Shown here piece by piece: positions 32,930 to 36,226 of a stretch of DNA of 36,226 nucleotides. Within the stretch, counting starts at the first letter, position 1. Each line of letters opens with the position of its first letter. The notes below the pieces were generated by a model. That model ran no database searches. It saw only the letters and a program-made list of their open reading frames with translations, and was not told the DNA's origin. The stretch is from assembly GCA_012729295.1 (NCBI GenBank), contig JAAYDK010000040.1, positions 1 through 36,226 of the forward strand, in the 5' to 3' direction. This DNA is from Spirochaetales bacterium. GTDB lineage: Bacteria > Spirochaetota > Spirochaetia > Sphaerochaetales > Sphaerochaetaceae. The translations under genes were made by a program, and so were the position numbers.

Positions 32930-33376
32930 CTAGTTCTTCTTCAACAAATCTCTAATTTCGGTGAGCAATACGACATCTGCCGGAACGACGGGAACCGGTG
33001 CCGGAGCGGGAGCAGCTTTTGCGGCTTCTTCTGCTGCAGCTTTTTCACGAAGTGCTCTCAACTTGTTGAGTGTTCGTACGATCATGAATACTACGAATGC
33101 GATAATGAGGAAATCAATAACTTTTTGGATGAAATTTCCATAGGTCAATGCAAGCTCGGTGCTCTCAAGCGTTGCTTTCCTGATAAGAATCCTCAAATCC
33201 ACAAAATTAACACCGCCGAGTACCCATCCGACAATCGGCATGATGATGTCTTTTACCAATGAATTCACAATAGCGGTGAACGCTGTGCCGATAATGATAC
33301 CGACTGCCAGGTCCATAACGCTTCCGCGAGAGATGAAAGCCTTAAACTCTTGGATGAAACCACTCTTCTTTGCCAT
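32930..33376 (-). CDS. mscL: Large-conductance mechanosensitive channel
   Basis: This 148-residue channel opens under membrane tension to release solutes during osmotic downshock. The first helix region FKAFISRGSVMDLAVGIIIGTAFTAIVNSLVKDIIMP contains the gating glycines, and a second helix lies at about 83-103 (VIDFLIIAFVVFMIVR). An alanine/proline-rich linker (about 113-133) leads to a C-terminal amphipathic helix (LLTEIRDLLKK). AGGAGG precedes the ATG by seven bases. Confidence 0.96.
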   Translation of the reverse strand: MAKKSGFIQEFKAFISRGSVMDLAVGIIIGTAFTAIVNSLVKDIIMPIVGWVLGGVNFVDLRILIRKATLESTELALTYGNFIQKVIDFLIIAFVVFMIVRTLNKLRALREKAAAEEAAKAAPAPAPVPVVPADVVLLTEIRDLLKKN

Positions 33377-33403
33377 TTTTTCGCCTCCTATGCGACACCA
33401 ACT

Positions 33404-33412
33404 ATTGTATCA
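33404..33412 (-). promoter_or_regulatory. Extended -10 promoter of mscL
   Basis: Minus-strand TG-A-TACAAT (33412-33404) is an extended -10 element about 27 bases before the mscL ATG. The -35 region is poor, which the extended motif would compensate. Confidence 0.5.
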
Positions 33413-33462
33413 TTTACAAAATGCAAAGGCTAGAGCACGGAGCATAAACACATCACCTGCAA

Positions 33463-35028
33463 TCAGTATTTTCCGTTTGCAATGACTTCAAATTCCTTTT
33501 CAATCGCCTCGTCAGGTTTTCTGGATAACAAACTCGATACTACGATACAAAGGCTTGAGAAAATAAATGCAGGCAGCAACTCATAGATTCCCCACAAGCC
33601 GCCCATTGGTGCAATCACATGCTTCCATATGATAACGCCTGCAAAACCTCCAAGCATGCCTGCTACAGCTCCCTGTAATGTAGTTCGTTTCCAGAAAAGG
33701 GAAAAGAGCATCAAAGGACCGAACGCCGCTCCAAAACCAGCCCATGCGTATGAGACGATACCGAAGATCGAAGAATTCGGATCCGATGCCAGAATCGCGG
33801 CGATTATTGCAACGATGATGATGGTGGCTCTGGAAACCCACATGATTGCACGTTCCGATGCATTCTTATGGAGCAATCCCTTGAAAAAATTCTGTGATAC
33901 TGCAGAGGAGGTAATTAAGAGTTGGGAATCGGACGTACTCATCGTAGCCGCTAAAATACCCGAAAGAATCACTCCGACAAGAATGGCAAGTATGCCGAAT
34001 CGGGAACCGATGAACTGAGCCATTACGATGAAGATGGTTTCGCTCTTCGAAGTTGCTGCTTCAGGCGCCACGCCTTCCAGCAGCTTCGGAACCGCTGCCG
34101 TACCGACAACACCGATCAAAACTGCCGCTGCAAGAGAGATGACTACCCAAATCATTGCAATTCGACGCGAGCGATGCAGTTCTTTAGCCTCTCTGATGGC
34201 CATGAAACGAAGCAGTACGTGCGGCATGCCGAAATAGCCCAACCCCCAAGCCATCGAAGATGCGATTTCTAAAAATGATACAGGAACAGCATTGGCAGTA
34301 CTCCGATTATGACTGGTGATAAGGCTGGCGAAACCTTCCATCGAATCAAGTGTTGCAGCGATATTGGCAAGTCCTCCCGCTTCGATGATACCGACAACTA
34401 GAATGATGATGAGGGAAAAGAACATGAGAAAGCCCTGCATGAAATCAACCGTGCTTTCGGCGAGAAATCCCCCGACAATCGTATACACCACTACAACCAA
34501 CGCACCGATGATCATCATTAAGGTATAATCATAGCCAAATAATGTGTTGAACAATTTTCCCAAGGCTGCAAATCCGCTAGACGTATAGATGATGAAGAAA
34601 AAGAAGATAATGACAGCAGATATGGACATGAGGATCCGTTTGCTGTCATGAAAACGATTTGAAAAATAATCGGGAATCGTAATCGAGTTATTTGCCAAAT
34701 GGCTGTAATTTCTAAGTCGGACCGCAACAAATTTCCAGTTGAACCATGTTCCTACCGCTAATCCGATTGCAGTCCATCCCGCACTAGCATAACCGCTAAA
34801 AAAGGCCAGCCCTGGCAGACCCATGAGCAGCCAGCTGCTCATGTCGGAAGCTTCGGCGCTCATTGCCGTTACCCAAGGTCCTAAAGAACGGCCTCCAAGG
34901 AAAAACTCTTCGCTATTTTTGTTCCGTTTGCTATACACAAGTCCGACGACCACCACCAAGATCATATAGGCAACCATGCCGATAAAAGCCATGGTCCTTT
35001 GTGAAGGATTGAGAATCTGCTGTCCCAT
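33463..35028 (-). CDS. putP: Sodium/proline symporter (SSS family)
   Basis: This 521-residue membrane protein matches PutP: SEEFFLGGRSLGPWVTAMSAEASDMSSWLLMGLPG (loop 1 to helix 2) has the Asp and SDMSxW residues used for Na+ and proline binding in E. coli PutP, GWTAIGLAVGTWFNW and SITIPDYFSNRF follow, and the core helix with ILAATMSTSDSQLL contains the second Na+ site. About thirteen membrane segments are visible. The ATG at 35028 is preferred; GGGAG is ten bases upstream, while the ATG three codons earlier is too close to it. It is divergent from the AbrB-family gene, with inverted repeats between them. Confidence 0.88.
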   Translation of the reverse strand: MGQQILNPSQRTMAFIGMVAYMILVVVVGLVYSKRNKNSEEFFLGGRSLGPWVTAMSAEASDMSSWLLMGLPGLAFFSGYASAGWTAIGLAVGTWFNWKFVAVRLRNYSHLANNSITIPDYFSNRFHDSKRILMSISAVIIFFFFIIYTSSGFAALGKLFNTLFGYDYTLMMIIGALVVVVYTIVGGFLAESTVDFMQGFLMFFSLIIILVVGIIEAGGLANIAATLDSMEGFASLITSHNRSTANAVPVSFLEIASSMAWGLGYFGMPHVLLRFMAIREAKELHRSRRIAMIWVVISLAAAVLIGVVGTAAVPKLLEGVAPEAATSKSETIFIVMAQFIGSRFGILAILVGVILSGILAATMSTSDSQLLITSSAVSQNFFKGLLHKNASERAIMWVSRATIIIVAIIAAILASDPNSSIFGIVSYAWAGFGAAFGPLMLFSLFWKRTTLQGAVAGMLGGFAGVIIWKHVIAPMGGLWGIYELLPAFIFSSLCIVVSSLLSRKPDEAIEKEFEVIANGKY

Positions 35029-35072
35029 TCGATACATTCTCCCTGTCAATTGTGATTCTTCTGATAGTAATG

Positions 35073-35115
35073 ATAAATATGCATTAACACAACTAAAAGT
35101 TGCATATTTATGCAA
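35073..35115. promoter_or_regulatory. Inverted repeats between putP and AbrB-family gene
   Basis: ATAAATATGCA (35073-35083) and TGCATATTTAT (35101-35111) form an 11-bp inverted repeat with a 17-base spacer. The right arm is also part of a local 16-bp palindrome TTGCATATTTATGCAA (35100-35115). This is a likely regulator-binding site controlling putP. Confidence 0.5.
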
Positions 35116-35237
35116 AATTGAAGTGATTATAGTTAAATTCCCCATTTCATGCGTACTCATATATTGAACCGATTTGGTATTCCCGTGTATGTTTAAACAT
35201 GATTTCCATTCCTTGATTCTCGGAAGGTCTAAGCGTC

Positions 35238-36226
35238 ATGGTTATTCTTGTGTTGATTGTCATTAGTATCGCCGGAGGCCTCATCTTTAAAAAGCTGAAG
35301 GTTCCTGCAGGTGCGATGATAGGCGCGATGCTCGCCATAGCCGTCGTTAACTCGCTGTTGCGCGAGCCGGCGTCTTGTCCGATAGAAATACGAATAGCCA
35401 TGCAAATTTGCTCAGGTTTGATTATCGGTAGCAGATTGACGAAAAGAGACCTCATCGAATTGAGAGTCATGTTATTTCCTGTATTGATTCTTATCGTTAT
35501 GCTACTTTCGATTACATTTCTCTTTTCGTATGTGATTTCACACATTTCTTCGGTAAGTTTTATAACGGCATTCTTTGCAACCGCACCGGGTGGCATGACC
35601 GACCTTGCAATCATTGCTGCCGATTTCGGTGCCAATGTAGAACAGGTAGCCGTATTGCAATTGTGTCGGTTTATGTTTGTCGTATCGATTTTTCCACCAT
35701 TGATGAGGAAATTGTACCTGAATAACGGACATTCGGTCGATGTGTCCAATCGTGTGAAAGAGGCAACTCATCCTTCAGCCCTTTTTGCTCCCTCTCCAAA
35801 AGGTTTTGCTTTGTTTGCACTATATCTGGTGATTGCTGCCAGCGGTGGACTTTTATTCAGACTCCTGCAAATTCCCGCTGGTCCCATGCTCGGAGCAATG
35901 ATCGTAATCGTTATAATCAATATTACCAGTAAAGAAGTCGCCTATCCCGATCTTTTACGTACTATCGTGCAACTGGCGGCAGGGTTTTATATCGGCAGCC
36001 GATTTACCGCTGACACACTTAAAGCGATTCCTGACTTGGCTGTTCCGATACTCTGTGTTATCGCAGAAATATTCGTGATGGCTTTCGGTACCGCATTCGT
36101 CGTACATAAAGTTTGTCGGATCAGTTTCCCTACTGCATTATTTTCCTGCACTCCCGGAGGGATTACCGAAATGAGCCTAATAGCGGAGGAATTGCATATG
36201 GATACTGCAAAAATCGTATTGATGCA
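35238..36226 (+). CDS. AbrB-family (putative ammonia monooxygenase-like) membrane protein, partial
   Basis: An ATG at 35238 with GGAAGG about ten bases upstream opens a frame that stays open for 329 codons to the window end. It is rich in membrane segments and internally duplicated: VPAGAMIGAMLA and IPAGPMLGAMIV begin the two halves, and ATAPGGMTDLAIIAADFGA and CTPGGITEMSLIAEELHMD mark equivalent positions. This two-repeat layout with PGGxTE/D motifs is that of the AbrB (PF05145) membrane family, whose role is unclear despite the ammonia monooxygenase label. It is divergent from putP and lacks only the last few residues. Confidence 0.85.
   Translation, partial: MVILVLIVISIAGGLIFKKLKVPAGAMIGAMLAIAVVNSLLREPASCPIEIRIAMQICSGLIIGSRLTKRDLIELRVMLFPVLILIVMLLSITFLFSYVISHISSVSFITAFFATAPGGMTDLAIIAADFGANVEQVAVLQLCRFMFVVSIFPPLMRKLYLNNGHSVDVSNRVKEATHPSALFAPSPKGFALFALYLVIAASGGLLFRLLQIPAGPMLGAMIVIVIINITSKEVAYPDLLRTIVQLAAGFYIGSRFTADTLKAIPDLAVPILCVIAEIFVMAFGTAFVVHKVCRISFPTALFSCTPGGITEMSLIAEELHMDTAKIVLM

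Noticed and set aside
35147-35749. 200-codon minus-strand frame at the right end
   Set aside because: It is antisense to the AbrB-family gene, which has family motifs, a ribosome site and an open frame to the window edge.

Overview
The window looks like chromosomal DNA of a spirochaete, most likely a Sphaerochaeta or Treponema relative. This rests on the exported binding proteins (signal peptides ending in AGGQTE or AQGGKES with no lipobox cysteine), a split glycine decarboxylase (gcvPA/gcvPB) next to an enlarged glyA, and the general gene set. I made no database comparison, so the assignment is an inference. Genes are densely packed, mostly in short operons with good Shine-Dalgarno sites and sigma70-like promoters. 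I saw no insertion sequence, prophage or CRISPR array.

Layout. 1-2990: the end of an unknown gene, a small SGNH-type hydrolase, and an AbiE-type toxin-antitoxin pair (abiEi/abiEii) on the minus strand with a 25-bp palindrome at its promoter. This block lies just downstream of the 3' end of tRNA-Arg(CCT) at 2993-3066 and looks accessory. 3136-10331: a carbohydrate-type locus. A PfkB kinase and an RpiR regulator are divergent from an iron/sugar-phosphate-family ABC importer (binding protein, fused double permease, ATPase) and a class II ketose-bisphosphate aldolase. 10386-12737: a membrane pyrophosphatase (hppA) on the minus strand, with a consensus promoter, a hairpin and an unannotated 22-codon ORF in its leader. 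12988-18902: a complete branched-chain amino acid ABC operon (livJHMGF), followed by a CBS-CBS-ACT protein and a small Smr protein. 18925-20811: infA with a GTG start and an NSS-family sodium symporter, both on the minus strand.

21011-28730 is a glycine/one-carbon operon: glyA, gcvH, an outer-membrane-like gene broken by an in-frame TGA, gcvPA, gcvPB, and an unusual flavoprotein that joins a CrtI-like FAD domain to a C-terminal eight-cysteine iron-sulfur domain. gcvT and the lipoamide dehydrogenase gene are not in the window. 28727-36226: an exported serpin, a hydantoinase-type amidohydrolase that appears to be translated from a leaderless mRNA, an ICMT-like membrane methyltransferase, a mscL-SDR pair, a putP-type sodium symporter, and a divergent AbrB-family membrane protein that runs off the window end.

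The best candidates for something undescribed are the FAD/Fe-S fusion in the gcv operon, the hppA leader with its small ORF, the broken barrel gene inside the gcv operon, and the RpiR-controlled sugar locus with a palindrome placed exactly in the promoter spacer.
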